Positions 10,437-20,158 of a DNA stretch of 64,000 nucleotides are shown here, piece after piece. The notes below the pieces were generated by a model. The model did not search any database. It was given only the letters and a program-made list of their open reading frames with translations, and had not been told where the DNA came from. The position numbers were made by a program, and so were the translations under genes. Location of the stretch: contig JANXSF010000021.1 in NCBI GenBank assembly GCA_025352795.1, positions 146,206 through 210,205 of the forward strand, given 5' to 3'. This DNA is from Acidobacteriota bacterium (GTDB lineage Bacteria > Acidobacteriota > Terriglobia > Bryobacterales > Bryobacteraceae). How positions within the stretch are numbered: the stretch's first letter is position 1; every line of letters begins with the position of its first letter.

Positions 10437-10496
10437 CGATACCGAGCCGTGAAAGCACGAGAAACACCGCTCCCTCGCGGTCACGGCTCGGTATCG
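10437..10496. terminator. Long perfect palindrome between convergent genes
   Basis: CGATACCGAGCCGTGA (10437-10452) is the exact reverse complement of TCACGGCTCGGTATCG (10481-10496), giving a 16-bp stem with a 28-nt loop. It sits midway between the stop codons of the convergent MFS and HNH genes. A short TTTT follows on the plus strand. A bidirectional terminator is the likeliest role; a repeat-type extragenic palindrome is the alternative. Confidence 0.6.
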
Positions 10497-10514
10497 AGTT
10501 TTACCCGTTCGCCA

Positions 10515-11042
10515 TTAATAGAAAAGATACTTGCGCCACTGATCATCGGTGTGTCCAAGCATCCTCATTAAGTGTCTGCTGGTGTGCAGGCTAAAAGACC
10601 TTGGTTGCTTGGCAAGCTTCATTCCTGCTTCTTCCGGAGTTCGGTTGCCTTTGCGGTTATTGCACCCAACGCAACATGCCACCAGATTCTCCCAACTGGA
10701 ATCACCCTTGCGCGATCGCGGCATTACGTGATCGAGCGTCAATTCTGTTGAGGGCAGGGCTCGATGACAGTATTGGCAGGTATAACGGTCACGCATCAAA
10801 ATGTTTTTACGGGAAAGTGCTCTGGTCTGTTGTGGAATCCGACGGTATTCCAGCAAGCGAATCACACTGGGCAAGGGGAGGCTGTTGCGGTGGCCATGCA
10901 CCATCAAGTAGGAACTTTCTTCAGCGCGAGCCACGCCTTTCAGAACCAGCACCAACGCACGCCGCGCTGCGCAAACGTTGATCGGCTCATAGCTGGCGTT
11001 CAGTACAAGCACCGGTTGGTGCAATCGATCGAGACTGGGCAT
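10515..11042 (-). CDS. HNH endonuclease family protein
   Basis: This 175-aa protein carries an HNH nuclease fold with a zinc-binding CxxC pair at C89/C92, the catalytic DH at 104-105, and a second CxxC at C124/C127 followed by NNRKG. Proteins of this length with an N-terminal [10 protein letters not shown] motif are widespread in Acidobacteriota, Cyanobacteria and Actinobacteria as stand-alone HNH proteins. Their substrate is not established. The gene lies 4 nt downstream of comF on the same strand, which suggests co-transcription with a gene of the competence/phosphoribosyltransferase family. There is no adjacent methylase, so a restriction-modification role is not supported. Confidence 0.85.
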   Translation of the reverse strand: MPSLDRLHQPVLVLNASYEPINVCAARRALVLVLKGVARAEESSYLMVHGHRNSLPLPSVIRLLEYRRIPQQTRALSRKNILMRDRYTCQYCHRALPSTELTLDHVMPRSRKGDSSWENLVACCVGCNNRKGNRTPEEAGMKLAKQPRSFSLHTSRHLMRMLGHTDDQWRKYLFY

Positions 11043-11046
11043 AAGG

Positions 11047-12030
11047 CTAAGCAGCTCCCATAGACGTCGTATTTGCTGGTGAGAAACGAAATTCGGCCAT
11101 AGCGGGCCGCCTGTCTACTCTCGCCAAAGTAAGCAAGGAAACGTGTTTGGCACCAGCCAGCTTCAAGGCTGCGGCGCAAGCACTGGCCGATGCGCCAGTG
11201 GTAAAAACATCATCCACCAGCAACACCCGCTGGCCAATAATCTCTTTTTGTTTATTCACGGCAAACGCCCCGCGCACATTATCGCGCCTCTGCGCATTTG
11301 TCTTGCCCACTTGCGAAGGCCGGTAGTGCGGACGACGCAGCGCTCTCACCAGCGGGATGCTCATATATTTGGCCAGCGGCGTGGCAATCAACTCCGCTTG
11401 GTTGAACCCGCGGCTGATGCGCCGGAACCAATGAATGGGCATGGGCACAATACAATCGAAGCGCTGATCCAGCGGTAACGCCTTAATCAACAAATTCGAT
11501 AGCGGCTTGGCCAATGGTTCAATGCTTTGGTACTTCAGCAAGTGAATCAGATCGCGAAGTTTACCATCGTAGGACCCAAAGCAGTAAGCAGCATCGAACG
11601 CCGTGAATCCGTGCCGACACATTCCGCACGCCCCTTGTTCATCCAGCGGATGTTCTGAAAGAAATGGGGTTCGGCAAATGGCACAGAAATACTCGGCCAC
11701 CAGTGCTTGCGGGGCGGCTAAACAGGATGGGCAAACAGGGATTCGGGTAAAGTTTAAGAGAGGTTCACCGCACAAGCGGCAATCATCGGGCAGGACCTGA
11801 TTTAAAAGTGTGTTGGCAAGGGATGCCAGAAGCTGTTTGGCAGACGAGCTGATTGAGGGCGGGACAGCGCCGTCCAGAGGTTGTGAATGCGACGGTCTCG
11901 AATTTGAGAAAGCCCACCTCCGTTTTCTTAATTCTACACTATCGGAAGCTGGAATACAGCGAAAACAGCGCTGCCGACGGTTTGCACCCCATACGAAGGC
12001 TGATAAGATGTTTCCATGTCTTTCCGCCAC
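11047..12030 (-). CDS. comF: ComF family phosphoribosyltransferase-like protein
   Basis: ComF proteins combine an N-terminal zinc ribbon with a type-I phosphoribosyltransferase domain. They are linked to DNA uptake in competent bacteria, although the homologue's role outside competence is unclear. The zinc-binding cysteines are visible in CRLC and CPSC, then CAIC and CGMC. The PRPP-binding loop is [13 protein letters not shown] near the C-terminus. The start is doubtful: GTG at 12030 adds about 65 residues with no family similarity and overlaps the start of the divergent DUF1080 gene by 15 nt. No ATG, GTG or TTG lies closer to the conserved region, so an unusual start is possible. The HNH gene follows at 4 nt. 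Confidence 0.82.
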   Translation of the reverse strand: MAERHGNILSAFVWGANRRQRCFRCIPASDSVELRKRRWAFSNSRPSHSQPLDGAVPPSISSSAKQLLASLANTLLNQVLPDDCRLCGEPLLNFTRIPVCPSCLAAPQALVAEYFCAICRTPFLSEHPLDEQGACGMCRHGFTAFDAAYCFGSYDGKLRDLIHLLKYQSIEPLAKPLSNLLIKALPLDQRFDCIVPMPIHWFRRISRGFNQAELIATPLAKYMSIPLVRALRRPHYRPSQVGKTNAQRRDNVRGAFAVNKQKEIIGQRVLLVDDVFTTGASASACAAALKLAGAKHVSLLTLARVDRRPAMAEFRFSPANTTSMGAA

Positions 12031-12669
12031 TTACTTTTATGTCTGACTCTAGCCAGTCTGTCGTTGACGGCCGCTGATAAAACGGAGAAAGGATTTTCCC
12101 CTCTGTTTGACGGTACAACTCTAAAAGGCTGGATTTTAATGCATGGCAAAGGTCCTGGTTATGTTGTTCGCGACGGGACCATCTTATGCCCAACCGATGG
12201 TGGGGGCAATCTATTCACCGACAAGGAGTACGGCAATTTTGTTCTTCGATTGGAGTTCAAATTCGAGGCCGGTGGAAACAACGGTGTGGGCATTCGCGCC
12301 CCGCTTGAAGGCGATGCAGCCTATGCCGGAATGGAAATTCAAATTCTGGATCACGACCACGAAAAATACAAAGGATGGCTGAAACCCACCCAACGCCACG
12401 GTGCCGTTTACGATTCCATTCCTCCCATCGCCGACGCCTTGAAGCCCGCCGGAGAATGGAATACTGAGGAGATCACTGCTGATGGCCGAAAGGTGCGAGT
12501 GATACTCAATGGCGTCCTGATTACTGATGCCGATCTGGATTCCGTTACCGATCCCGCTATCTTGAAAAAACATCCCGGTCTGGCACGGACCAAAGGCCAC
12601 ATTGGCTGGCTTGGACATGGTTCCAACGTGCAGTTCCGCAACATCCGCATTAAAGAACTTGGGAATTAG
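12016..12669 (+). CDS. Exported DUF1080 (3-keto-disaccharide hydrolase-type) protein
   Basis: This 217-aa protein has a signal peptide (residues 1-20, [19 protein letters not shown]) and a single DUF1080 domain. The domain starts at [14 protein letters not shown] and ends in [10 protein letters not shown], the usual LamG/concanavalin-like boundary motifs. Some members of the family hydrolyse 3-keto-glycosides, but most are uncharacterised. Acidobacteria and planctomycetes carry many copies. The protein should act in the periplasm or outside the cell. An intrinsic terminator follows 14 nt after the stop, so it is probably a single-gene transcript. Confidence 0.85.
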   Translation: MSFRHLLLCLTLASLSLTAADKTEKGFSPLFDGTTLKGWILMHGKGPGYVVRDGTILCPTDGGGNLFTDKEYGNFVLRLEFKFEAGGNNGVGIRAPLEGDAAYAGMEIQILDHDHEKYKGWLKPTQRHGAVYDSIPPIADALKPAGEWNTEEITADGRKVRVILNGVLITDADLDSVTDPAILKKHPGLARTKGHIGWLGHGSNVQFRNIRIKELGN

Positions 12670-12683
12670 AACCTTGAAAAGTA

Positions 12684-12715
12684 GCCAGAGGATCTTCATC
12701 CTCTGGCAATTTTCT
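12684..12715 (+). terminator. Intrinsic terminator after the DUF1080 gene
   Basis: GCCAGAGGAT (12684-12693) pairs with ATCCTCTGGC (12698-12707) across the loop CTTC and is followed by AATTTTCTT. Stem, tetraloop and U-rich tail fit a rho-independent terminator for the plus-strand gene. Confidence 0.85.
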
Positions 12716-12748
12716 TGGAGTTAACTCAATTCGCCTGGCAGGTTAAGG

Positions 12749-13438
12749 CTAGTTGCTCACCTTGCGTCGTCCAACTAAACCCATTCCAAACAAACCGGAA
12801 ACCAACATTAAATAGGTGGTTGGCTCTGGAACTGTGTTATCGGTGACCGAACCCTGGAAGGTGGTCGAATCTGGGGTACCACCAACGGCAGTGGCGCGAA
12901 TCGCGTAGCCATTGGCGGGCGGTGCGGCGGGATTAGCAGGTGTTTGTAGTTTGTAGGTGATGCTGGGCGCTCCACTGCTATACACGATGGATTCCACCTG
13001 GTTGGCACAGGAATTTGCGATGAAGCAAATAGAGGCAAAGCCAGTGGATGACCCTGCGGTGAGCCCCACAGATCCGGTCACGATTCCGGTGAAAGAACCA
13101 TTGTTCTGCGCATAGGGGTTGGTCTGGTTAACGGTCATCACCAATAGAAGATTGTTCAGGGCAGTGAGTGCCGTATTGGTGGCGCCACTGACGGTGATGT
13201 TGCCGTAGTTGGCAGCAGCCGTAGGGGCCGCTGTTACGTTGGTGGACGGCTGACCATTATAGGTAACAGTCAAACCACCAACAGTGGCGACATTTCCAGC
13301 AGCAGAGCAACCGGCTAAGCCGTTACATTGAAATACGCCGCTCGTTGTATAGCCGATTACTGCCGCATTGGCTGATCCGGCAAGAGTCCCAAGAGCCAGA
13401 ATGGCAACAGGGGAAATAAGTCCAAAAAATTTACGCAT
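12749..13438 (-). CDS. PEP-CTERM exported protein (copy 1)
   Basis: This 229-aa protein has a signal peptide (MRKFFGLISPVAILALG...ANA, about 1-25) and a C-terminal PEP-CTERM sorting signal: VPEPTTY, a hydrophobic stretch, then GRRKVSN. Such proteins are recognised by an exosortase at the inner membrane and sent to the cell surface, often together with exopolysaccharide production. The middle is a Thr/Ser/Gly/Asn-rich beta domain with paired cysteines in FQCNGLAGCS and ICFIANSC. The ATG is preceded by GGAGG 5-10 nt upstream. It is a clear paralogue of the neighbour at 13703-14395. No exosortase gene is in this window. Confidence 0.87.
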   Translation of the reverse strand: MRKFFGLISPVAILALGTLAGSANAAVIGYTTSGVFQCNGLAGCSAAGNVATVGGLTVTYNGQPSTNVTAAPTAAANYGNITVSGATNTALTALNNLLLVMTVNQTNPYAQNNGSFTGIVTGSVGLTAGSSTGFASICFIANSCANQVESIVYSSGAPSITYKLQTPANPAAPPANGYAIRATAVGGTPDSTTFQGSVTDNTVPEPTTYLMLVSGLFGMGLVGRRKVSN

Positions 13439-13646
13439 TGAATTCCTCCAGGAATTTACTTGAGAACACTTAGGATTTGGTGCGATTCCTAATGTGTCCG
13501 CAAAGTTAATTTAAGGTTTATTCTTGAGTGCGACAAGCCGTTGAAAGTCCTATTTTTGGGGAACTAGTACGGATTACGATGTGCCGAAATCGGAGACTGT
13601 AGTACTAGGCTTGCAATGGAATCAGCGAGTTAGAGTGGGCATAAAT

Positions 13647-13677
13647 TAAAGGGCCGACTCCTTGAAAGAAGTCGGCC
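13647..13677 (-). terminator. Intrinsic terminator of PEP-CTERM copy 2
   Basis: GGCCGACT (13652-13659) and AGTCGGCC (13670-13677) form an 8-bp stem. Read on the minus strand it is followed by CTTTAATTT. It lies 26 nt downstream of the stop of the minus-strand gene at 13703, so it separates the two PEP-CTERM genes into different transcripts. Confidence 0.65.
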
Positions 13678-13702
13678 AGGAACCCGATGAGGATTTATTA
13701 CC

Positions 13703-14395
13703 TTAGCTGTTACGACGACGTCCAAACAGGCCAACTGTGAACAATCCGGAAACCATCAACAGGTAAGATGCTGGTTCTGGAATTGTGTTGTCTACGACTG
13801 AACCCTGGAATGTGGTGCTTTCAAAGGTTCCGCCATTGGAATAAGCGCGCAGTGCATAACCGTTGGAAGGCGGAGGAGCGCTGTTCTGTGGGGTCTGAAT
13901 GCGATAGGTCACCGAAGGGGATCCAGCACTGTAAGTAAAGGATTCAATTTGGTTGCCACAAGCTGTGGAAATAAAGCAGATAGAGGCGAAGCCAGTGGAC
14001 GATCCGTTAGCTGCCAAACCCAAATTTCCGGTGATAATTCCTGTCCATCCGCCATTCGATTGGCTGAAAGGAGATGTCTGAATCACACTGATTGCCAGGG
14101 TGATACCGGTCAACGTGACGTTGTTTGTTGGTACCGGACCGCTGACGCTGATTTCACCATAGTTAGCTGCGCTAACAGGAGAAGGCGTGACATTGGTGGT
14201 CAATTGGCCAGTATAGGTAAGTGTTAAGCCATTCAAAAATGCTTGGTTTCCGATCGTTGTACAGCCAGCAATTCCGTTGCAAGCAAATACGCCTGTGGTT
14301 GTGTATGTGATTAAGGCCGCACTCGCAGTGTCAGCCGAAAATGTTCCAAGGGCAACAATACCCATCGGAAGCAGTAGTTTTGTAATAAGTCTCAT
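13703..14395 (-). CDS. PEP-CTERM exported protein (copy 2)
   Basis: This paralogue of the PEP-CTERM protein at 12749-13438 shares the signal-peptide layout, the cysteine motifs (FACNGIAGCT, ICFISTACGN), the phrase TTFQGSVVDNTIPEP and the tail IPEPASY-hydrophobic-GRRRNS. I place the start at MRLITK (14395) because it aligns with the start of copy 1. An upstream in-frame ATG at 14413 would add six residues. The central domain shows the same Thr/Ser-rich beta pattern, so the pair arose by tandem duplication. The product is expected at the cell surface. Its ligand or structural role is unknown. Confidence 0.85.
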   Translation of the reverse strand: MRLITKLLLPMGIVALGTFSADTASAALITYTTTGVFACNGIAGCTTIGNQAFLNGLTLTYTGQLTTNVTPSPVSAANYGEISVSGPVPTNNVTLTGITLAISVIQTSPFSQSNGGWTGIITGNLGLAANGSSTGFASICFISTACGNQIESFTYSAGSPSVTYRIQTPQNSAPPPSNGYALRAYSNGGTFESTTFQGSVVDNTIPEPASYLLMVSGLFTVGLFGRRRNS

Positions 14396-14649
14396 AGTCA
14401 ATTCCATCCCCAAAAAGTTTCTACACCCTAAAATTGCAGTCAGTCGTATTCCTTCACGATCTAAGGTGCTTTCGTCAGACTACAAGAATTGATTTACAAA
14501 TACAATATGCTTGTACGGTATATGTCTTTTGTAATGAATAGGATAGATGTAATAATGATACTAGTACTTCCGGGTCTACCACCTTCCTTTTTTCGCGGAA
14601 AAGTTGAGTTTTCTTTCCAAGCGCGCTACTCTTCCTCTAGGCTTTTCAT

Positions 14650-15480
14650 ATGCTTACCCGTAGATACTTACTACTAGGACTAGCCGGGGCTAACGCCGGT
14701 AAAGTAATCGATACCCATACCCACTTCTATGACCCTAGTAGGACTCAGGGAGTACCGTGGCCCCCTTCCAACGACGAACTTCTTTATCGCACCACGCTAC
14801 CCGACCAATTTCAGCAACTCACCCGACCCTTCAACGTGCTCGGCACCGTGGTTGTGGAAGCTAGCCCGTTATTTGAAGACAATCAATGGATACTGGATCT
14901 GGCGCTCCAAAACCCCATCATTTGTGGATTCATTGGCAGGCTTGATCCTACAAAATCAGAATTCGCAGGAAATCTGGCGACGCTCAGTTCAAACCGATTA
15001 TTTCGTGGCATTCGATTAGGAGAAAGTGCAATAAAACAAGGACTTGAGAGTAAGTTATTCATCGACAACATGAAGTTATTGGCGGATCGGGGTATGACAC
15101 TGGATGCCATCGGAACCTCGACCATGTTCCCGCTGGTATTGCGACTTACGGATCGCCTACCCAAGTTGAAAATCTCGCTCAACCATCTCCCACTGGATGG
15201 CGAGTCTGCGGCCTTGGCTGAACTTGGCCGACGTCCGCACGTGTACGCCAAAGTCTCCGGCCACTTTCCTAAAACCAGTCAACTGGATCTGCTGTGGCAT
15301 ACTTTTGGAACCAAGCGTCTGCTTTACGGAAGCAACTGGCCGGTGAGCAACAAGCAGGCCCCCTACGCCACTGTTTTCAATACCGTGCGAGACTATTTCC
15401 AAACCAAAGGGTCCGCCGCCACGCGCAACTTTTTCTACCGCAACTCGGTCGATTGTTATCAATGGATCAAACGACGCTGA
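14650..15480 (+). CDS. Amidohydrolase_2 family metal-dependent hydrolase
   Basis: This 276-aa TIM-barrel protein is of the amidohydrolase_2/COG3618 group, whose characterised members include lactonases and decarboxylases. Residues 19-25 give the metal motif VIDTHTH, and a further His lies in SLNHLP (about 178). Near the C-terminus YGSNWPV replaces the common GSDWPV motif, so the usual catalytic Asp is Asn; this variant also occurs in some relatives. The N-terminus LTRRYLLLGLAG resembles a Tat or lipoprotein-type leader but is short. The 254-nt region upstream, back to the PEP-CTERM gene start, holds no convincing gene. The hypothetical gene at 15514 follows on the same strand. Confidence 0.75.
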   Translation: MLTRRYLLLGLAGANAGKVIDTHTHFYDPSRTQGVPWPPSNDELLYRTTLPDQFQQLTRPFNVLGTVVVEASPLFEDNQWILDLALQNPIICGFIGRLDPTKSEFAGNLATLSSNRLFRGIRLGESAIKQGLESKLFIDNMKLLADRGMTLDAIGTSTMFPLVLRLTDRLPKLKISLNHLPLDGESAALAELGRRPHVYAKVSGHFPKTSQLDLLWHTFGTKRLLYGSNWPVSNKQAPYATVFNTVRDYFQTKGSAATRNFFYRNSVDCYQWIKRR

Positions 15481-15513
15481 GGTAAATGGACCATGCAACA
15501 GATAGGAATGATA

Positions 15514-16389
15514 ATGCCCCGCATCACCCCCTTGATAATCCTCTTCGCAACGCTGTCGGCGTTTTCTCAAAGCGAAGGTGCTCTAAAGTCATTTTTTGAA
15601 GGCAAACAGGTACGCGTAAAGATCGATATGCCAGCCACCCACAACGGTATCGACATTAACTATCGTGGAACTCCGCCATTGGACTTCAAATCTTATTCCC
15701 AGCGTTTAAAAAACTATGGGGCGTCACTGCGCAACGGGGATTCGGTGATGGTTACTGCAATTCGATTGAAAGGTAAGAACATTGAGTTCCAATTGGGTGG
15801 CGGTGGCTACGGCACGCTCGGCGACGATACAGGCACGGTGTCGCTACCAGCCATCAGAAAAAGTCGTCGGGAAACCGATTTGGAACGGGATATACGCGAT
15901 GAAAAGGATGCCCGCGTCCGGGATCGCTTGATTCGGGAATTGAGCAGAGTAAGGGATGATCGCCGACGCGATGAGGAGCGTCGCCGTGCTGAGGAAGCTC
16001 GGTTGAAAGAGAATAGGCGTCGTGAGATTCAGGAAAAAGCCATGCAGGCAGGCTCACGTTTCAACCTTTGGTTTCCCAATAATTACTTGAAGGAATCAGT
16101 TCCAACTCCGCAGGAAATAAAGGACATGTTGGCTGAGTATGTGGACTTCGGATCAGCGCCAATCAGCATGAGTCAACCGCAGCAGACTCCCTCAACCAAT
16201 TTGCCGCAACTAAAGCGAGGAATGACGCCAGAGCAGGTTTACGCCATTGTCGGACGTCCAGTAGATTTTCGCGACGCAAGCGAAGGCCAACTTTCTATCC
16301 ACACCGAGCGCTTCTACACTAAAACGGAAAGCATTGAAGTGGACTTTGTAGAAGGCGTGGTCATCCGCTTCAGAATTGCATCTCGTTAG
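15514..16389 (+). CDS. Exported hypothetical protein with coiled coil and BamE-like tail
   Basis: I do not recognise a named family for the whole 291-aa protein. A signal peptide (MPRITPLIILFATLSAFSQ) is followed by a beta-rich region with GTPPLDFKSYSQRLKNYG. Residues about 110-180 are a highly charged Arg/Glu/Asp coiled coil (ERDIRDEKDARVRDRLIREL and similar). The C-terminal 60 residues (LKRGMTPEQVYAIVGRPVDF) look like the SmpA/OmlA (BamE-like) fold that begins with G-M-T-x-x-x-V. Start at 15514 is chosen because AGGA lies 6 nt upstream and it sits directly before the hydrophobic core; an in-frame ATG at 15493 is the alternative. Cell-envelope location is likely. Confidence 0.65.
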   Translation: MPRITPLIILFATLSAFSQSEGALKSFFEGKQVRVKIDMPATHNGIDINYRGTPPLDFKSYSQRLKNYGASLRNGDSVMVTAIRLKGKNIEFQLGGGGYGTLGDDTGTVSLPAIRKSRRETDLERDIRDEKDARVRDRLIRELSRVRDDRRRDEERRRAEEARLKENRRREIQEKAMQAGSRFNLWFPNNYLKESVPTPQEIKDMLAEYVDFGSAPISMSQPQQTPSTNLPQLKRGMTPEQVYAIVGRPVDFRDASEGQLSIHTERFYTKTESIEVDFVEGVVIRFRIASR

Positions 16390-16492
16390 CATTGGCCTTT
16401 GACGTCCCCGTTTTAAATACGGCGCAGTTAGGCTATACTGTAATTTACGTCGCTACAGCGTCGCTGCTGCTAGTGTTTGCGTGGAGGTGTGC

Positions 16493-17029
16493 ATGTTCCT
16501 GAGTGTTCGGGAATTAGAGATACGCCCGCTGCGCTTCGAGGTTTCCTACCCTGTAGGCGATTTCGTATTTGATCAGCCTGGCAGACCTGGTGGGGTGCTT
16601 CAAAGTGAGCCGGTTACCGTTGTTGGTACGGGTGAACTGGAAAGTTCCATTGGCGACATTCGAGTACGTGGCCATGTGAAAACCGTTCTGGTAACAGAAT
16701 GTGTGAAGTGCCTGGAAACAGCTGCCATTCATGTGGATTCCGATTTTGATCTGATGTATTTGCCTGAGGGAACTGAACCTCAGGGGCGTGAAGTGGAGAT
16801 CAACGATAAAGAAGCTGAGGTCGGATTCTACCAAGGACACGGCCTTGCATTGCGGGGAGTCATTGAAGAGTTGCTGATGCTGGCCGTTCCCATGCGGCCG
16901 GTTTGCAAAGAAGATTGCTGCGGGCTTTGTCCAGTCTGCGGAGTCAACCGCAATGAAACAGAATGTAATTGCCAGACCCCCGTCATGGACGCCCGGTGGT
17001 CAGGTTTAGATGCTCTTAAAATTAAGTAA
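16493..17029 (+). CDS. YceD/DUF177 family protein
   Basis: This 178-aa protein belongs to the DUF177 (YceD) family, which almost always lies directly upstream of rpmF. Some family members affect rRNA metabolism in plants and bacteria, but the exact biochemistry is not settled. A central CVKCLE motif and a C-terminal cysteine cluster (CKEDCCGLCPVCG, then CNC) suggest metal binding. Start at 16493 is chosen because GGAGG lies 5 nt upstream and MFLSVRELEIRPLRFE is the typical N-terminus; an in-frame GTG at 16481 overlaps that ribosome-binding site. It heads an operon with rpmF 18 nt downstream, then plsX. A TATACT at 16434-16439 could be a -10 element. Confidence 0.85.
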   Translation: MFLSVRELEIRPLRFEVSYPVGDFVFDQPGRPGGVLQSEPVTVVGTGELESSIGDIRVRGHVKTVLVTECVKCLETAAIHVDSDFDLMYLPEGTEPQGREVEINDKEAEVGFYQGHGLALRGVIEELLMLAVPMRPVCKEDCCGLCPVCGVNRNETECNCQTPVMDARWSGLDALKIK

Positions 17030-17047
17030 TACGCAGAAGGAAATAGA

Positions 17048-17230
17048 ATGCCAAATCCCAAACGACGCCACTCCAAACGCCGCACCTCCATGCGCCGCGC
17101 GCACGACTTTCTGACAGTCCCCGGTGTTTCCGAGTGTCCTCAGTGCCACGAAACGAAACTACCTCATCGGGCTTGCCCCCATTGCGGGTTCTACAAGGGC
17201 CGCGAAGTTGTAGAAGTCGAGCAGCAATAG
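17048..17230 (+). CDS. rpmF: 50S ribosomal protein L32
   Basis: This 60-aa protein has the typical basic N-terminus ([20 protein letters not shown]) and a zinc-ribbon CxxC pair (CPQC, then CPHCG). L32 is a component of the large ribosomal subunit near the peptidyl-transferase region. Length matches the family. It sits between the DUF177 gene and plsX, an arrangement conserved across many bacterial phyla that links ribosome and phospholipid synthesis. Confidence 0.96.
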   Translation: MPNPKRRHSKRRTSMRRAHDFLTVPGVSECPQCHETKLPHRACPHCGFYKGREVVEVEQQ

Positions 17231-17251
17231 TCTGACATCCCGGAGCCACTT

Positions 17252-18274
17252 TTGCAGACTATGGTGACAATTGCCGTAGACGCAATGGGCGGAGATCATG
17301 CCCCTAAGGCGGAAGTTGAAGGGGCAATTAGAGCCGTGCGCCAGTACCCTGTCCAGGTGATCCTGGTTGGCAGGGAAGAAATTATTCGCCCCGAACTGGA
17401 TCATCACCCAGGTTGGAAAAGCCTACCCATCACCGTTGTGCATGCCAGTGAAGTGGTCACAATGGAAGATTCCGCCGGTAAATCGCTGCGCAGCAAGAAA
17501 GATTCCTCCATTCGAGTTGCCTGCCGTTTAGTGCGCGAAGGCCAAGCTCAAGGCGTGGTTTCCGCTGGCAATACCGGCGCTGTGATGGCCACCGCGAAAA
17601 TGGTCCAAGGGGTTGTCCCCGGCGTTGATCGACCAGCATTAGCAACAGCATTTCCCACCCTTACAGGCAAGCCGGCAGTCATTGTGGATGTTGGTGCCAA
17701 TGTGGATTGTAGCGCTGAAATGCTGGCCCAGTTCGCCTTGATGGGTCATCTGTACTCCAAGCTGATTTTCAAGGAAGAGCGACCGCGCGTCGGCATTCTT
17801 TCTATCGGCGAAGAAGAACATAAGGGCAACGAACTCACCCGTACGGCCTCGGCATTACTCAAAACTATGCCCATCAATTTCATCGGGAACGTTGAGGGCC
17901 GCGACGTCTATTCAGGCCTTGCCGACGTCATTGTTTGCGATGGCTTCATCGGCAATGTGGCCTTGAAAGTCAGCGAAGGCCTAGTTGAAGTGATCAAGCA
18001 CATTCTTAAAGAATCGCTGCAATCGACGATTTCCGGTCAGATTGGTGCTGTGCTTTCCAGATCTGCATTCAACAATTTCAAGAAACGTTTGGATTACACT
18101 GAATACGGCGGGGCACCGTTGTTGGGCGTAAAAGGTGTGACGATCATCAGCCATGGTCGGTCCAATGCCAACGCCATGAAAAATGCAATTCGCGTTGCAT
18201 CCGAATTTGCTAGTGAGCATCTGAATAAGATGCTACAAGACAACCTGGATCAATGGCGTAACGGATTGACGTGA
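17252..18274 (+). CDS. plsX: Phosphate acyltransferase PlsX
   Basis: PlsX converts acyl-ACP to acyl-phosphate, the acyl donor for PlsY in membrane phospholipid synthesis, at the inner face of the membrane. The protein has the family N-terminus [21 protein letters not shown], the motif [10 protein letters not shown], the segment VDVGANVDC and the C-terminal [13 protein letters not shown] at 17252 has GGAG 7 nt upstream; the ATG at 17261 is the alternative and gives the more usual N-terminus. The stop overlaps the GTG start of dsbD (GTGA), so the two are coupled. Confidence 0.95.
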   Translation: MQTMVTIAVDAMGGDHAPKAEVEGAIRAVRQYPVQVILVGREEIIRPELDHHPGWKSLPITVVHASEVVTMEDSAGKSLRSKKDSSIRVACRLVREGQAQGVVSAGNTGAVMATAKMVQGVVPGVDRPALATAFPTLTGKPAVIVDVGANVDCSAEMLAQFALMGHLYSKLIFKEERPRVGILSIGEEEHKGNELTRTASALLKTMPINFIGNVEGRDVYSGLADVIVCDGFIGNVALKVSEGLVEVIKHILKESLQSTISGQIGAVLSRSAFNNFKKRLDYTEYGGAPLLGVKGVTIISHGRSNANAMKNAIRVASEFASEHLNKMLQDNLDQWRNGLT

Positions 18275-20145
18275 AATTCCTTCGTATTTTTGGCATCATC
18301 GGGTTCGCCGCATCGCTTCAGGCACAGCCCCAGAATCCTGTCCAATGGGAACTAAGTCCGCAAGTTGCAAAAGTAGCCCCTGGTTCTGTTGTTACCCTAC
18401 ACTTAAAAGCCAAGATCGACGCAGGTTGGCACCTCTATTCCATGACTACGCCCAAAGGCGGCGCGCCGGGTACGAAAATCACTGTTGCTGAAAATCCATC
18501 GGTTACTTTTCAGAGGTTCTATCAACCCAAACCGGAATCGAGGCTGGATCCAAATTTTGGCGTGCAAACAGAAAGCTATGAGCACGCAACAGAGTTTCTG
18601 ATTGAGGCAGTTGTTTCCGCCGATGCCGTTGCTGGTGCGCTGCCGGTGAAGGCTCAACTTCGCTATAGTGCCTGTTCGGAAACACAGTGTCTGCCTCAGC
18701 GGCGCTCCGCTGAGACAACTTTAACCATTGATCCCACCGCGCCCAAATCAACCGCGATCACGGCGCCACCTGAATATCAACTGGTGGACTTGAACGTCAA
18801 GCCTGCCGAATCTTCTGCTCCGATACCTGCTGCTAAACCGGTTGCCCAGCCCCTGGCCCCATTCCTGTGGCTGGCCTTCGGGCTGGGACTTGCCTCCCTG
18901 TTTACGCCTTGCGTTTTCCCGATGATTCCGTTCACGGTAGGCGCTTTCCTGGATCAAAAAGAGGGTGCCTGGAAGCGAGCGGCTGTGTTCTGTTTGGGAA
19001 TCGTTTTCATGTTTACAGCGCTGGGATTTGGCCTGACTTTACTGCTGGGCCCATTCGGCGTGAAAACTTTGAGCGCCAACCCCTGGGCAAACACTTTCAC
19101 TGCGCTTATCTTCCTGGCTTTCGGGCTCAGCCTGTTGGGAGCCTTTGAGCTTACCTTGCCCTATGCGGTGGTCAATAAGATGAATGCAGCCTCGGGTCAA
19201 GGCGGCTATGTTGGCGCGTTGCTTGCCGGATTCACATTCACTCTGACTTCGTTTGCATGCGTTGGACCCTTCATGGGAACGTTGCTTGCCGCCAGCGCAC
19301 AAGGGCCCAAGCTGCAACCAGTCTTGGGCATGGCTTCCTTCGCCTTTGGTTTGGCGCTGCCGTTCTTCTTTCTGGCACTGTTCCCTGGCGTCCTCCGCAA
19401 AATGCCTCGCAGTGGCGATTGGTTGATGCGCGTGAAAGTTGTCATGGGCTTTATCGTCCTGGCCTGGATGCTGAAGTACCTCAGTAATGTGGATGCGGTT
19501 CTCCAATTGGGCCTGCTGCCTCGGGAACGTTTTCTGGCATTCTGGATTGTTCTGTTCGCCCTTCCTGGAACTTACCTGTTGGGTTGGCTTCCCTTGGAAG
19601 GCATTGATCGGAACGAAAAAATGGGCGTGGCCCGTCTTTGTTTTGGTGCTGCATTCCTAATTTTTGCAGTCAGCCTGATTCCCGGCATGTTTGGTGGACA
19701 GTTGGCTAATTTGGATTCCATGGTTCCCGTCGCCACCCAAACATTAGGTTCCGGCGGCTCTACCAAATCGGAAGGTGCGCTGCAATTTATCAAAGACGAT
19801 TACGCTGGGGCTCTAGCGCAAGCCAAACAGCAAAACAAATTACTATTCGTCGAATTCACTGGCTACGCCTGCAGCAACTGCAAATGGATGAAGGCCAATA
19901 TGTTCCCACGTCCTCAAATTCAGGCTGCCTTAAGTAAGCTGGTACTGGCCGACCTCTACACCGATGGTGCCGAACCGGTCAACGATCAGAACGCTAAAAT
20001 GCAGGAATCCCGATTCCAAACAGTCGCCACTCCTTTGTATGTCATCCTCAACGGAGATGAAAAAGTGATCGCCACCTTCGCTGGGTCCACCAAAGATACT
20101 GCTGAGTTCCTCAAATTCCTGCAATCAGGCCAGCCCGCACAATAA
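18271..20145 (+). CDS. dsbD: DsbD-type thiol:disulfide interchange protein
   Basis: DsbD carries electrons from cytoplasmic thioredoxin across the inner membrane to periplasmic disulfide isomerases and cytochrome-maturation thioredoxins. This 624-aa protein has all three parts: a signal peptide plus N-terminal DsbD-alpha-like domain (about 20-150, with CSETQC), eight or so membrane helices (about 195-470) bearing the redox cysteines in LFTPCVFP and TSFACVGPF, and a C-terminal thioredoxin-like domain with CSNC at about 534-537. Both cysteines in CSNC are present, so this is not a selenocysteine variant. The GTG start overlaps the plsX stop. The protein would suit the heme-protein load implied by the cytochromes nearby. 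Confidence 0.92.
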   Translation: MKFLRIFGIIGFAASLQAQPQNPVQWELSPQVAKVAPGSVVTLHLKAKIDAGWHLYSMTTPKGGAPGTKITVAENPSVTFQRFYQPKPESRLDPNFGVQTESYEHATEFLIEAVVSADAVAGALPVKAQLRYSACSETQCLPQRRSAETTLTIDPTAPKSTAITAPPEYQLVDLNVKPAESSAPIPAAKPVAQPLAPFLWLAFGLGLASLFTPCVFPMIPFTVGAFLDQKEGAWKRAAVFCLGIVFMFTALGFGLTLLLGPFGVKTLSANPWANTFTALIFLAFGLSLLGAFELTLPYAVVNKMNAASGQGGYVGALLAGFTFTLTSFACVGPFMGTLLAASAQGPKLQPVLGMASFAFGLALPFFFLALFPGVLRKMPRSGDWLMRVKVVMGFIVLAWMLKYLSNVDAVLQLGLLPRERFLAFWIVLFALPGTYLLGWLPLEGIDRNEKMGVARLCFGAAFLIFAVSLIPGMFGGQLANLDSMVPVATQTLGSGGSTKSEGALQFIKDDYAGALAQAKQQNKLLFVEFTGYACSNCKWMKANMFPRPQIQAALSKLVLADLYTDGAEPVNDQNAKMQESRFQTVATPLYVILNGDEKVIATFAGSTKDTAEFLKFLQSGQPAQ

Positions 20146-20158
20146 CTGCATAATCAAA

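Noticed and set aside
14489..14677. 62-codon frame before the amidohydrolase
   Set aside because: It has no ribosome-binding site and no family features, and it overlaps the amidohydrolase start.
18271..20145. DsbD as a second selenoprotein
   Set aside because: The thioredoxin-like motif is CSNC with both cysteines encoded and the frame has no UGA.
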